Assembly: GCA_018715465.1 (NCBI GenBank)
Contig: DVLN01000195.1
Coordinates: forward strand, 1-15,223
Reading direction: 5' to 3'
Length of the DNA stretch: 15,223 nucleotides
Origin: Candidatus Faecivivens stercorigallinarum
GTDB lineage: Bacteria > Bacillota > Clostridia > Oscillospirales > Ruminococcaceae
Shown here: positions 6,586-13,680 of the stretch, in pieces
Numbering within the stretch: the stretch's first letter is position 1
Layout of the letters: each line of letters begins with the position of its first letter
Translations under genes and position numbers: made by a program
Notes under the pieces: generated by a model
Seen by the model: only the letters and a program-made list of their open reading frames with translations
The model's database searches: none
What the model was told of the DNA's origin: nothing

Positions 6586-7569
6586 ATGGCTGAAATCATT
6601 TTATCACTGATTGATTTTGAAGAGAAAGACCTGGAACAGCTTCGGCTGGTTGCAGGAGAACGAAAACTGGTGACCCGGGCGGAATTGGGCGGCAGCATAC
6701 CGGATGAGGTCTGGCAGCAGGCAGTCGTGATTCTGGGTAACCCGACGCCTTCCCAGCTGAAAGAGTGCGAGCACCTGAAACTTTTGCAGCTGCAGAGCGC
6801 CGGTGCGGACAACTACTGTCAGCCGGGTATTCTGCCGGAAGATGTTGTGCTCTGCAATGCAACTGGAAGTTACGGAATGGCAATTGCAGAGCATATGGTT
6901 GGAGTGACTATGATGATGGCCAAAAAGCTGCATCTCTACCGTGACCAGCAGTTTGCCGGGGTATGGCGGGATCTCGGACCGGTTATGCCGATCAGCGGCA
7001 GCCGGGTACTGGTTGTCGGCCTGGGCGATATCGGTACCGAATACGCAATTCGGATGTACATGTTGGGGGCCAATATTACCGGTGTGACCCGTACCGTTAA
7101 ACAGGGGCCTCCGTTTGTTGATCAGATGGCGGTGGCCGCCCAGCTGGATGAGCTGCTTCCTCAGGCGGATATCGTGGCGCTTGCGTTGCCGGGAGGAAGT
7201 GCGACAGCTGGTATTATGAATGCCCATCGCATCGGGCTGATGAAACAGGGTGCCTTGCTGCTCAATGTTGGACGAGGAAGCGCAGTGGATACCGACGCAC
7301 TGGTGCAGGCACTGGAACAGGGGAGACTCAGCGGTGCGGCGCTGGATGTGACCGATCCAGAACCCCTTCCTGCTGGACATCCGCTCTGGCACCAGCCGCG
7401 TGCAGTGATTACGCCCCATATCTCAGGCGGGCTGCATCTGCGGGATATCTACAATAAGCTGGTCGTCCGGTGTATCCGCAACGTTGCCGCTTTTGCACAG
7501 GGCCGTCCCTATGAATCCCAGGTAGACCGTGCGACTGGATATGCAGTCAGCAAGGCCGATTCAATATAA
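6586..7569 (+). CDS. D-isomer-specific 2-hydroxyacid dehydrogenase family protein
   Basis: This 327-residue protein is an NAD(P)-dependent oxidoreductase that interconverts 2-keto acids and D-2-hydroxy acids in the cytoplasm. The nucleotide-binding motif VLVVGLGDIG occupies residues 141-150. The catalytic triad of the family is present: Arg230 in NVGRGSAVD, Glu259 in DPEPLP and His278 in ITPHISGG. I chose the ATG at 6586 (MAEIILSLIDFEEKD), with AAAGG about 12 bases upstream; an in-frame ATG at 6451 precedes the promoter and is not credible. It is a single-gene unit with its own promoter and a strong terminator. The exact substrate is unknown: glyoxylate/hydroxypyruvate, lactate or phosphoglycerate-like acids are all possible, and it lacks the C-terminal ACT domain of many SerA proteins. 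Its divergent arrangement with the glycosidase-exporter operon may reflect shared control. Confidence 0.92.
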   Translation: MAEIILSLIDFEEKDLEQLRLVAGERKLVTRAELGGSIPDEVWQQAVVILGNPTPSQLKECEHLKLLQLQSAGADNYCQPGILPEDVVLCNATGSYGMAIAEHMVGVTMMMAKKLHLYRDQQFAGVWRDLGPVMPISGSRVLVVGLGDIGTEYAIRMYMLGANITGVTRTVKQGPPFVDQMAVAAQLDELLPQADIVALALPGGSATAGIMNAHRIGLMKQGALLLNVGRGSAVDTDALVQALEQGRLSGAALDVTDPEPLPAGHPLWHQPRAVITPHISGGLHLRDIYNKLVVRCIRNVAAFAQGRPYESQVDRATGYAVSKADSI

Positions 7570-7575
7570 ACAATC

Positions 7576-7627
7576 AAAAAAGCGTCCTTTTCATTCCCAC
7601 TATGGGGCAGATGAAAAGGACGTTTTT
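7576..7627. terminator. Bidirectional intrinsic terminator
   Basis: CGTCCTTTTCAT (7583-7594) and ATGAAAAGGACG (7611-7622) form a perfect 12-bp stem with a 16-base loop, flanked by AAAAAA (7576-7581) and TTTTT (7623-7627). It follows the dehydrogenase gene and, on the minus strand, the sigma-factor operon, so it can terminate both convergent units. Confidence 0.95.
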
Positions 7628-7669
7628 GTTGGTTCAGTTTTTGATGACTCGCTGGAAGGCATGTCTTCG

Positions 7670-8059
7670 TTATCTTTTCTTGTTGCGATGACAGGCGGCA
7701 AGCGTTGTCTTCTTTTTGTGTTGCCGGCGTTCATGGATCAGATCACCGATTCCCAGCCCAATGATTGTCAGCGCACAGGTCATCAGAAAGGATTCTCCGT
7801 CCAGTGACTGAAAGACAATCCAGTGAGTCAGCTGGCTAAAAATGGCGGTGTAAAGGGTAAAGGCAGCAGCACGCCAGAATCCGATCTGGGTATATCCCAA
7901 TGGAATCCCGCTGATTAGTCCCGCAGCGGGGAACAGGATAAACAGCCAAATCAGATTGAAGATATTCTGCTGCTGCTCTGGCAGATTGATCCCCCATATA
8001 ATGGATAGAACCGAAAACAGGGTAAATCCACTGACAGACACGATAGGCTTGATTTGCAT
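7670..8059 (-). CDS. Hypothetical four-helix membrane protein in the ECF sigma operon
   Basis: I do not recognise this 129-residue protein. It has about four hydrophobic segments (near residues 8-26, 32-56, 62-84 and 90-107) and a basic C-terminal tail (RRQHKKK...CHRNKKR) that should be cytoplasmic. The ATG at 8059 is preceded at 9 bases by GAGG, which overlaps the TGA of the anti-sigma gene, leaving only 11 bases between the genes. This tight spacing argues for an operon with the sigma factor and anti-sigma factor, so it may belong to the same envelope-stress or sensing circuit. No catalytic motif is visible. The bidirectional terminator lies just downstream. Confidence 0.75.
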   Translation of the reverse strand: MQIKPIVSVSGFTLFSVLSIIWGINLPEQQQNIFNLIWLFILFPAAGLISGIPLGYTQIGFWRAAAFTLYTAIFSQLTHWIVFQSLDGESFLMTCALTIIGLGIGDLIHERRQHKKKTTLAACHRNKKR

Positions 8060-8070
8060 TTTAAGTTACC

Positions 8071-9189
8071 TCAGGGAGTTATCAGAATCGACTGTACAAA
8101 TGCTTCAGCATCCGAGCGGGTCATTCCGGTACCGCAGGACCAGGCGTAGGAAAATCCGTCGTCAACCCATGTCAAAAGGGTATATTGATCTTCACTGTCA
8201 CCCTTCATCATAATTGTAATATTGTCTAAGGAACTTTCCAGTGTACAGTTATAGGTATTGTAATCGCCGCTGATATCGGTTCCCCAGATAGACGTTCTGG
8301 CTACCCGGTAAAGACTGCCATCTTCCCAGGATGCCTGAAACATGCTGCCATTGATCAGTGTCAGGCTGGCCTGTGATAGGTCAGGCGCGGTGACTTCCCA
8401 TCCGAGCGTAGCTTCTGCCTCGTCGACCGAAGAACAGGGGACCATCGGATTGGCAATCTGGGTACCATTTTCGGCTGTCTGCGTGGTCGTTTGGGTAGAT
8501 GTCTGATTGGGGCGGGCATCTTTACCTTCCGGCTGTTCGGTTATGGCTGTTGTTTCGTCGGCTGTTTCGGGCAGAGAACTGGTTTGGGAGTCCGAAGAAG
8601 ACGGACGTGGTTCATCGGGGACGGCTGTACTGGTGGTATTGGTCTGCCTGCCGTCATCTGTGACGGAAGAAGCAGTGCCCTCAGCTTGAGAATGAGCTGA
8701 CGATTCCGTCTCCCGTGGTTCGGCAGTTGCTGTTTCCGGCTGCTGTGCGCCTTCTTCAGAGAAATCTTCCGTTGGCTGTATGGCTTGTTCTGTTTCGGCT
8801 GCTTGAGCCATGGCAGAAGATCCATCCGCCGTTTCTGTGCTGGAATGCCGGGAATCATCTGTGGACGATCCGGCAGCAGAACCGCCCGCCAGTGAGTAGG
8901 CGGTGGTCGAAGCACCGGTATTCTCACTGATGCTCAGATTCTGTGAACTGGATGTCAGCCAGCTGCGTCCGGTCAGGACAATTGCCAGGCAGGCAGCTGC
9001 ACAAGCTGTTGCCTTCATGACTTTTACCCAATAGGGCTGGATCTTCCGGTCCTGCAGACGTAAAATCCTCTCTCTCAGTTCAGGCGATACGGTGATCGGT
9101 TCCATCGCCTGCTTATATGCCGTTGAAAAACGGCGGTTTTCAGCTTCGGTACAATCGCTCTTCCCTTTTTGGTTAGAGTAATTATTCAA
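8071..9189 (-). CDS. Membrane anti-sigma factor-like protein with long Ser/Thr-rich linker
   Basis: This 372-residue protein probably restrains the ECF sigma factor encoded upstream. It has a cytoplasmic N-terminus of about 53 residues, one membrane helix (about 56-73), a low-complexity extracytoplasmic linker of about 165 residues rich in Ser, Thr, Glu, Gln and Ala (about 79-246), and a folded C-terminal domain (about 247-372) resembling the DUF4367-type sensor domains of Clostridia anti-sigma factors. Three cysteines (252, 315, 352) lie in that domain. The HxxxCxxC zinc motif of ZAS anti-sigma factors is absent. The start is TTG at 9189: it overlaps the sigma stop by 8 bases, and GGAAGG lies 8 bases before it; the next in-frame ATG (residue 29) has no such support. 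The assignment rests on context and architecture rather than on clear motifs. Confidence 0.78.
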   Translation of the reverse strand: MNNYSNQKGKSDCTEAENRRFSTAYKQAMEPITVSPELRERILRLQDRKIQPYWVKVMKATACAAACLAIVLTGRSWLTSSSQNLSISENTGASTTAYSLAGGSAAGSSTDDSRHSSTETADGSSAMAQAAETEQAIQPTEDFSEEGAQQPETATAEPRETESSAHSQAEGTASSVTDDGRQTNTTSTAVPDEPRPSSSDSQTSSLPETADETTAITEQPEGKDARPNQTSTQTTTQTAENGTQIANPMVPCSSVDEAEATLGWEVTAPDLSQASLTLINGSMFQASWEDGSLYRVARTSIWGTDISGDYNTYNCTLESSLDNITIMMKGDSEDQYTLLTWVDDGFSYAWSCGTGMTRSDAEAFVQSILITP

Positions 9190-9697
9190 AATTCCAACCT
9201 TCCTTCAAAGCGTCTTTTAGCATAGCCCGTGCCCGGTACAACAGGGAACGGACGGTGGACTCTTTTTTTCTGAGAATTGATGCGATCTGGGCGATGCTGC
9301 AATCCTCGAAGTAAAACAGGTGAATGACTTCCTGATATTTATGTGGAAGCTGCATGACAGCGGTCATCACGCCGGATTCGTCTTCCAGCACAGAGTCCCA
9401 CTGCTCAACAAATGCCGTCTCGGACACCGCCTCGTTCAGTTCTTTATGTCGCCGCCAGGGCGAACGCAGACGGTTGCGGCAGATGTTGATGGTGACACGG
9501 ATCAGCCATGCTTTTTCGTGTTCGCTGCTTTCAAATTTGGGCCGGTGTTCGATCAGTTTGACAAAAACATCCTGAAGAACATCTTCAGCATCTTCCCGGC
9601 TCTTTAAGCAGGAGAACGCCAGGCGCAGGATCATATCGCCGTATTGATCCAGTGTCGCTTCCAGTGTTTCATTCGCGCGTAATGAAACCCCGTTCAT
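9182..9697 (-). CDS. ECF-type RNA polymerase sigma factor
   Basis: The 171-residue protein has the two domains of ECF sigma factors: region 2 (about 16-80) with DQYGDMILRLAFSCLKSRED and DAEDVLQDVFVKL, and region 4 (about 112-163) with LPHKYQEVIHLFYFEDCSIA and the helix-turn-helix stretch IASILRKKESTVRSLLYRAR. It would redirect RNA polymerase to a stress or sensing regulon and is presumably held inactive by the membrane protein encoded next. I chose ATG 9697 (MNGVSLRANE), preceded at 7 bases by AGGAG; a longer in-frame reading from 9790 would overlap the predicted promoter. Its stop overlaps the TTG start of the anti-sigma gene, indicating coupled, stoichiometric production. Confidence 0.93.
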   Translation of the reverse strand: MNGVSLRANETLEATLDQYGDMILRLAFSCLKSREDAEDVLQDVFVKLIEHRPKFESSEHEKAWLIRVTINICRNRLRSPWRRHKELNEAVSETAFVEQWDSVLEDESGVMTAVMQLPHKYQEVIHLFYFEDCSIAQIASILRKKESTVRSLLYRARAMLKDALKEGWNFE

Positions 9698-9723
9698 GAT
9701 CCCTCTCCTTTCATAATATAAAA

Positions 9724-9748
9724 CACGCGTGATGCGGAAAAAGTTGCA
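9724..9748 (-). promoter_or_regulatory. Probable autoregulatory ECF sigma promoter
   Basis: On the minus strand TGCAAC followed by TTTTTCC (from 9748) and CGTG (9727-9724) about 15 bases later resemble the TGCAAC...CGTC-type promoters used by ECF sigma factors of Firmicutes. It is 27 bases before the sigma-factor ATG, as expected for autoregulation. The CGTG in place of CGTC and the 15-base spacing are small departures. Confidence 0.6.
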
Positions 9749-9921
9749 GTTTTGAGAGAAAAACTTTTTTCTTATATTAGGGACAAACAATGGTATACAG
9801 GACAGCTGTATTTTTTAATATTTTATCACAGCGAACAGGGTTTGGCAATGCCGTTTTAACATAAGCAGGCTATACTGGGAAAAATTGATGGACTTTAGGA
9901 GCAAAAAGCGGTAAGTAGTCG

Positions 9922-9950
9922 TTGAATTTCTATGGCGGGTATGGTAAAAT
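9922..9950 (+). promoter_or_regulatory. Vegetative promoter of pcrA
   Basis: TTGAAT (9922-9927) and TAAAAT (9945-9950) are separated by exactly 17 bases, and TGG immediately before the -10 makes it an extended -10 promoter. The transcript should begin near 9957, about 64 bases before the pcrA start codon. Confidence 0.75.
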
Positions 9951-9976
9951 GATAATCGTACAGAATAAATAATGAT

Positions 9977-10001
9977 GTTGGGGCGGGCACTGCCCCGGAA
10001 C
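9977..10001 (+). repeat. GC-rich hairpin in the pcrA leader
   Basis: GGGGC (9980-9984) pairs with GCCCC (9992-9996) around a 7-base loop; GTT (9977-9979) and AAC (9999-10001) can extend the stem across a two-base bulge. There is no T run, so it is not a terminator. It lies just ahead of the AGGAG ribosome binding site (10006-10010) and might affect mRNA stability or translation. Confidence 0.45.
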
Positions 10002-10020
10002 GATCAGGAGATTTTACCTC

Positions 10021-12402
10021 ATGCAAGATAATTTTGATTTTATCGCCCTTCGGCAGAAAGCTCTGGAGCGGCGTTTTTCCCATCTCAACCCGATGCAGCG
10101 GGAGGCAGTCTTTCAGGTGAATGGCCCGATTTTGATTCTGGCCGGTGCCGGAAGCGGAAAAACAACAGTTGTCATCAACCGGATTGCCGGGATGGTCAAG
10201 TTTGGCGATGCCTATAACAGCGCCTACATTCCGTCTGGGGTGACGGAGGAGGCATGTCAGGCCCTGCAGGCTTATGCTGAAGGAGTAGCCGACCTGTCGG
10301 ATGATGAGCTGGCAGAGATTTTCGGGGTTTACCCGGTCCGTCCGTGGAACGTTTTGGCGATCACCTTTACAAATAAGGCTGCCAAGGAGCTGCGGGAACG
10401 GCTGTCCGGCATGCTGGATGAGGAAGCGGAGGATATCTGGGCTTCGACCTTCCATTCCTGCTGTGTGCGTATTCTGCGGCGGGATATCGAAAAGCTGGAT
10501 ACTGCGTACACCCATTCCTTTGCAATCTACGATACCGACGACGCGGCGCGGGTGATCCGTGACGCGATGAACGAGCTGAAGATGGATGACAAAATGTTCA
10601 AGCCCAAAGCGGTATTGGGAGAAATCAGCCGTGCAAAGGATGATCTGCTCTCACCGGCTGATTATCTTACCCAGGCTGGAGACGATTTCCGCAAACAGCA
10701 GATCGCCAAAGTTTATGAAGCCTATGCCCGGCGGATGCGGGCTGCCAATGCGCTGGACTTTGATGATATCATCATCAAGACTGTTGCGCTTTTCCAGCAG
10801 TGCCCCGAGGTGCTGGAATATTACCAGAATCGTTGGCGGTACCTGATGGTGGACGAGTATCAGGATACCAACCATGCCCAGTATATGCTGGTCAGCCTGC
10901 TGGCAGCCAAGAGCCAGAATCTTTGTGTCGTTGGCGATGATGACCAGAGTATTTATAAATTCCGCGGCGCGACGATTGAAAACATCCTTTCTTTTGAGAA
11001 CCAGTTCAGCAATACGACCGTCATCCGGTTGGAACAGAACTACCGTTCTACCCAGACCATCCTCGATGCCGCTAATCAGGTCATTCAGCATAACATTGGC
11101 CGGAAAGGCAAAAACCTCTGGACTGAGAACGGAGCCGGTGACAAGATCCGACTGGAAAAGGTTCAGAATGAACGGGAAGAAGCGAAGTTCATTGCCGATA
11201 CGATTGAAGAGGATGTATCGCAGGGAATGCGATACGGAGACCATGCCGTCCTCTACCGGATGAACGCGCAATCGTCGGTCATCGAGCAGTATTTCATTAA
11301 AGCAGGTATTCCTTACCGGCTGTTCGGCGGTACCAAGTTCTTCGAACGAAAAGAAATTAAAGATATGGTCGCTTACCTGTCCATTATTATCAACCCATCG
11401 GACACCGTCCGGTTGTCTCGTATCATCAATGAACCTAAACGTGCAATCGGTGACGCGACTGTTGCAACAGTCATGAATATCGCAGTACAGGCGGATATTC
11501 CGGTATTTGAGGTGCTGCGTCATGCAGATGAATATGGCGCACTGGCCCGTAAATCGGTGCATCTGATGCAGTTTGCGTCGATGATTGAATCATTTCGGGA
11601 TGCGGCACTTAACCTGCCGTTGGACGAGCTGCTGGATCGGGTAGTGGAAGAGACCGGATATGCCGCGATGCTTAAGGCCCAGGGGGATGAGGGCGCGACC
11701 CGAATGGAAAATATCGGCGAGCTGAAATCGACGATGATGAAATATCAGCAGGAAAACCCGGAAGGAACGCTGGAAGGATTTTTGGAAGAGATCGCTTTGT
11801 ATACCGATCTGGATGATCTGAACGAACAGGATGACAGCGTGCTGATGATGACGATGCACTCCTCCAAGGGACTGGAATTTCCGGTGGTATTCCTGCCGGG
11901 AATGGAGGACGGCGTATTTCCGTCGGTCCGTTCGATTTATGACCCGGTCGAGCTGGAAGAGGAGAGACGGCTTTGTTATGTGGCGATTACTCGCGCAAAG
12001 AAAAAGCTGTATATTTCTCATGCTTATGAGCGAATGGTGTTCGGTACCACCAACCGCAACCGGGTGTCCCGGTTTGTGAATGAGATTCCGCCCGAAAAGA
12101 TGGAACTGGTTGATACAACCGCAGCCAGAAGAGAAGCCTATCAGGCACGGCTGCAAGCCAAGCGGGAGGGCGGTTTGACGACACCTGTCCCCAAGGCAAC
12201 CACGCTGGTCGGCACAGCGCCCAAGGCGGAACAGGCAGTCATCAACTACGGTGTCGGCAGCCGCGTCCGGCATAAGACTTTCGGAGAAGGAATGGTTGTT
12301 TCCATTCGCCCGATGGGGAAGGATTCGCTGGTAGAGGTTGCGTTTGACAAGGTTGGGACTAAAAAGATTATGGCCAATTTCGCAAAACTGGAAAAAATCT
12401 GA
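10021..12402 (+). CDS. pcrA: ATP-dependent DNA helicase PcrA/UvrD
   Basis: This 793-residue superfamily 1A helicase unwinds DNA 3'-to-5' in nucleotide excision repair and in clearing recombination and replication intermediates. The motifs appear in order: Q-motif LNPMQREAV (22-30), motif I GAGSGKTT (42-49), Ia ITFTNKAAKEL (114-124), STFHSCCVRIL (142-152), II VDEYQDT (277-283), III GDDDQSIYKFRGA (305-317), IV LEQNYRST (337-344), V TMHSSKGLEF (611-620) and VI YVAITRAKKKLYI (653-665). A C-terminal Tudor-like domain follows (about 742-793, with VGSRVRHKTFGEGMVVSI). Between motifs I and Ia there is an insertion of about 45-50 residues (61-109) absent from classical PcrA; I recall similar insertions in Oscillospiraceae proteins. 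ATG 10021 has AGGAG 10 bases upstream. It appears to be monocistronic. Confidence 0.97.
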   Translation: MQDNFDFIALRQKALERRFSHLNPMQREAVFQVNGPILILAGAGSGKTTVVINRIAGMVKFGDAYNSAYIPSGVTEEACQALQAYAEGVADLSDDELAEIFGVYPVRPWNVLAITFTNKAAKELRERLSGMLDEEAEDIWASTFHSCCVRILRRDIEKLDTAYTHSFAIYDTDDAARVIRDAMNELKMDDKMFKPKAVLGEISRAKDDLLSPADYLTQAGDDFRKQQIAKVYEAYARRMRAANALDFDDIIIKTVALFQQCPEVLEYYQNRWRYLMVDEYQDTNHAQYMLVSLLAAKSQNLCVVGDDDQSIYKFRGATIENILSFENQFSNTTVIRLEQNYRSTQTILDAANQVIQHNIGRKGKNLWTENGAGDKIRLEKVQNEREEAKFIADTIEEDVSQGMRYGDHAVLYRMNAQSSVIEQYFIKAGIPYRLFGGTKFFERKEIKDMVAYLSIIINPSDTVRLSRIINEPKRAIGDATVATVMNIAVQADIPVFEVLRHADEYGALARKSVHLMQFASMIESFRDAALNLPLDELLDRVVEETGYAAMLKAQGDEGATRMENIGELKSTMMKYQQENPEGTLEGFLEEIALYTDLDDLNEQDDSVLMMTMHSSKGLEFPVVFLPGMEDGVFPSVRSIYDPVELEEERRLCYVAITRAKKKLYISHAYERMVFGTTNRNRVSRFVNEIPPEKMELVDTTAARREAYQARLQAKREGGLTTPVPKATTLVGTAPKAEQAVINYGVGSRVRHKTFGEGMVVSIRPMGKDSLVEVAFDKVGTKKIMANFAKLEKI

Positions 12403-12565
12403 ATCAGGATTATCGCACAGACAACAGATAATCTGGAGCGGGGAATGACAGCATTTCCTGCTCTGGTTGATCATAGGACACCAACCGTTTGCTGGTGGAT
12501 TGACCGTCTGAGGTTTCAGCGGAGGATTTTCCGGCGTCAGTTTTGAGCAGAAAGGGTGCAATTTT
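12403..12565 (+). other. Gap between pcrA and the sugar kinase gene
   Basis: An inverted repeat GATTATC (12408-12414) / GATAATC (12427-12433) lies just after the pcrA stop, and CACCA (12479-12483) / TGGTG (12493-12497) further on. Neither is followed by a T run, so neither is a convincing terminator; either could be an operator. TTGACC (12500-12505) is a good -35 match, but no -10 box is found at the right spacing. AAAGGG (12551-12556) is the ribosome binding site of the kinase. Confidence 0.35.
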
Positions 12566-13633
12566 ATGTATGAAGTACTCAGTATAGGAGAAGCACTGAT
12601 GGATTTTATTCCACTGAGCCCTGGAAATCCCGGCAGTCAGCCGATGGAAAATACCGAAGGTGCGGAAGATCAGATTCCTGAGGAAACACAGCAGGACGGC
12701 GCTCCGGTCTTTGAACAGAGTGTCGGCGGAAGCCCTGCCAACGTTGCCTGTGCGCTTGCGCGGCTGGGGGTAAAAACCGGCTTTGTTGGAAAAGTCGGAG
12801 ATGATGCGATGGGGCAGCGGGTAAAGACCGTTTTGGATGCTTGCGGCGTCGACACCAGCAATATGATTCTGGATGAGGACCTGCGCACACCGGTTGCGGT
12901 GGTACATCGCAAGGACGGCAAAAAGTCCTTTACCTTTTACCGCGGCGCACATACGGCAGATACCCATTTTGTTGAGGACGAGATCGACGACAGTATTTTT
13001 GACGACTGCAAGGTTTTCAATTTTTCGTCGTTCCCGCTGTCTAGGGAACCCAGTCGCTCTACGGTACTCAATGCTGTTGTGAAAGCCAAAGAGTCGGGCG
13101 CCCGGATTACCTTTGACCCCAATATCCGTCTCAGCATCTGGGATTCCCCTGAGCAGGCGCGGGAGATTATTCTGCAGGCGTTGACCCTTGCGGACATCCT
13201 CAAGATCTCGGAAGACGATTTTCAGTTCCTGTTCCCCGGTATGGATGAACGGGAAGCTTGTGAACAGATCTATCTGGAAAACGGCACTGAGATGATTGTC
13301 ATTACCCGTTCCGACCGGGGCTGCTATGCTTATGTCAATCAGGATTCCTACCTGTCCAGCGCATACGATGTCAAGGTTGTAGATACGACCGGTTCGGGAG
13401 ATGCTTTCCTGGCAGGGATTATCTTCAACATCATGAAGCTGAATAAAAATGTGCATGACTTGTCCAGTGTGGAGATCACAGTCATGCTTGACTTTGCCAA
13501 TGCGGTCGGCAGCCTTGTTTGTACCCGTCCGGGTGCGATTGCTGCCTTTCCAACACCAGAAGAGATTGTCCGCTGTATGGCTCGTATTCCGAAGAAGGTT
13601 CCGGTATCCAACAAGGTGGACTGGGAAGCATAA
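12566..13633 (+). CDS. PfkB-family carbohydrate kinase, fructokinase-like
   Basis: This 355-residue ribokinase-family enzyme phosphorylates a sugar with ATP in the cytoplasm. Signature 1 (VGGSPANVACALARLG, 53-68) and signature 2 (DTTGSGDAFLAGI, 273-285, with catalytic Asp279) are intact, and TFDPNIRLSIWDS (182-194) is typical of fructokinases. An acidic, polar insertion of about 28 residues (19-47) separates the first strand from the sugar-binding loop and makes the protein longer than the usual 310-320 residues. ATG 12566 has AAAGGG 9 bases upstream. The gene downstream, 47 bases away on the same strand, encodes a GH91 fructan enzyme, which supports fructose as the substrate. Product would be fructose-6-phosphate; sequence alone cannot exclude other sugars. 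Confidence 0.9.
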   Translation: MYEVLSIGEALMDFIPLSPGNPGSQPMENTEGAEDQIPEETQQDGAPVFEQSVGGSPANVACALARLGVKTGFVGKVGDDAMGQRVKTVLDACGVDTSNMILDEDLRTPVAVVHRKDGKKSFTFYRGAHTADTHFVEDEIDDSIFDDCKVFNFSSFPLSREPSRSTVLNAVVKAKESGARITFDPNIRLSIWDSPEQAREIILQALTLADILKISEDDFQFLFPGMDEREACEQIYLENGTEMIVITRSDRGCYAYVNQDSYLSSAYDVKVVDTTGSGDAFLAGIIFNIMKLNKNVHDLSSVEITVMLDFANAVGSLVCTRPGAIAAFPTPEEIVRCMARIPKKVPVSNKVDWEA

Positions 13634-13680
13634 TTGGAGTTGTAAATTTTCGAAATGGACCGGAAGGATCTTATAACAGG

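Larger units (their letters stand above)
9698..10020. other. Divergent intergenic region between the sigma factor and pcrA
   Basis: These 323 bases hold no credible gene. They contain the predicted ECF promoter near the sigma gene (9724-9748), the vegetative promoter of pcrA (9922-9950) and a GC-rich hairpin in the pcrA leader (9977-10001). An inverted repeat AAAAAGTT (9738-9745) / AACTTTTT (from 9761) overlaps the upstream edge of the ECF promoter. A short repeat ATACAG (9795-9800) / CTGTAT (9806-9811) followed by a T run looks like a weak terminator with nothing obvious to terminate. The middle (about 9820-9915) shows nothing recognisable. Confidence 0.6.

Noticed and set aside
9795..9816. 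A terminator-like ATACAG/CTGTAT repeat with a T run
   Set aside because: The stem has only 6 bp of mixed composition, and no plus-strand transcription unit ends there.
9791..9865. A possible 24-codon peptide (MVYRTAVFFNILSQRTGFGN...) between the sigma gene and pcrA
   Set aside because: There is no ribosome binding site, no promoter upstream and no recognisable feature beyond chance openness.
12500..12531. Possible promoter starting with TTGACC ahead of the sugar kinase
   Set aside because: No acceptable -10 box lies at 16-18 bases, so only the -35 half is present.
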